From positions 186,001 through 250,000 of the forward strand of contig JAJTWR010000344.1 of the NCBI GenBank assembly GCA_021613335.1: a DNA stretch of 64,000 bases, given 5' to 3'. A program made the position numbers and the translations under genes. Shown in pieces: positions 63,543-64,000 of the stretch (position 1 is its first letter; the number at the start of each line of letters is the position of its first letter). Under the pieces are notes generated by a model. It worked only from the letters and a program-made list of their open reading frames with translations, did no database searches and was not told the DNA's origin. This DNA comes from Whitmania pigra. Lineage: Eukaryota; Annelida; Clitellata; Hirudinida; Haemopidae.

Positions 63543-64000
63543 TACAGTCCGGACGGAAACCATAAGGACATCCTATATTTTTGTGATAACTCGTTAAATA
63601 TAAGTTCAATATTACTCAATTTTTTTTTATATAATAACTGTTTATGGTAGACAAAACATCCTGCAAAATTTCAAAGAAATTTAAAGAGTAGATCTTGTAA
63701 AATAAGCAAAATAGCATTTTATGGCTGTTTGAAAATGTTAAGGACACCCTTACTTATTTCCAATAAAACTTGAAATTTAAACACATAAAAAAAATAATTT
63801 ATGAAACCAAAATGCACTTTATGCAAATATTACCTACATATAAACCAAAAAAGAGTTAAAAATTGATGTGAAGTTTAGAAAATTACTATTTTTTAAATGG
63901 CTAGAGGGAAAATGTTCTGACAAGGAGAAGGGACAGATTGAGGCCTTCAGACAAGCAAATTATTCAATCATGGAAATTGCCAAAGAGCTCAAGCGATCTA
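63543..64000 (+). mobile_element. Tc1/mariner element, left part, running off the window
   Basis: The left terminus CAGTCCGGACGGAAACCATA follows a TA at 63541. From 63899 the transposase start reads MARGK and, after a one-base frame change, CSDKEKGQIEAFRQANYSIM then EIAKELKRS, the HTH of Tc1-like transposases. The rest lies beyond 64000. Confidence 0.82.

Overview
The window is AT-rich animal nuclear DNA. It has spliced genes with GT..AG introns (some only tens of bases long), single-copy metazoan gene families and a very dense, nested load of decayed transposons. A protocadherin-type cadherin, a mixed-lineage kinase, SEPSECS, a TMEM45 protein and ABHD18 together point to an invertebrate, probably a bilaterian; the species cannot be named from this. 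No bacterial, organellar or CRISPR features were seen.

Host genes, left to right. (1) The 3' end of SEPSECS (+, three exons, 534-3714, poly(A) signal at 3730). (2) A protocadherin on the minus strand (13132 down to 3959). Its ectodomain, membrane segment and start of the tail sit in one large exon. Two downstream exons (9013-8845 and 4170-3959) fit in splice phase and look like the rest of the cytoplasmic tail. Its last intron is almost filled by a 3.8 kb hAT nest. It converges on SEPSECS with only about 245 bp between stop codons. (3) A mixed-lineage kinase (MLK/MAP3K9-11/21 type, +, 32414-40008) with SH3, kinase, leucine zipper and the MLK C-terminal tail over at least nine exons. (4) A TMEM45/DUF716 membrane protein (+, 54819-55721) in one coding exon. 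(5) The 3' part of ABHD18 (-, 63472-62126) in seven small exons, including one of 28 nt.

The remainder is mobile DNA. 17.7-22 kb holds a large DNA transposon relic with a POGK-like transposase (CENP-B/Tc5-type HTH plus DDE_1). It is broken by a 2.2 kb foldback palindrome whose centre carries a Ulp1-type protease fragment followed by a PHD finger. A second copy of the large element (42.4-48 kb) carries another Ulp1 fragment and is broken by a 3.6 kb nest of hAT and CR1 sequences arranged as an imperfect palindrome. 22-31 kb is a patchwork of LINE, tRNA-derived SINE and at least four kinds of hAT fragment. 44.4 and 49.2 kb hold two copies of a roughly 575 bp inverted-repeat element with a telomere-like array inside. 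51.8-52.4 and 57.7-59.4 kb hold pogo/Tigger deletion derivatives with TA target duplications. 56.8-61.7 kb is shredded LINE and hAT sequence. A Tc1/mariner element runs off the right edge.

The host genes have no evident functional link to one another. The most distinctive content is the Ulp1-PHD / POGK-like element family, the foldback structure, the telomere-array element and a SINE that shares its 3' tail with a local LINE. Exon boundaries were placed by eye from splice consensus, phase and remembered family similarity; none was checked by alignment or transcript data.
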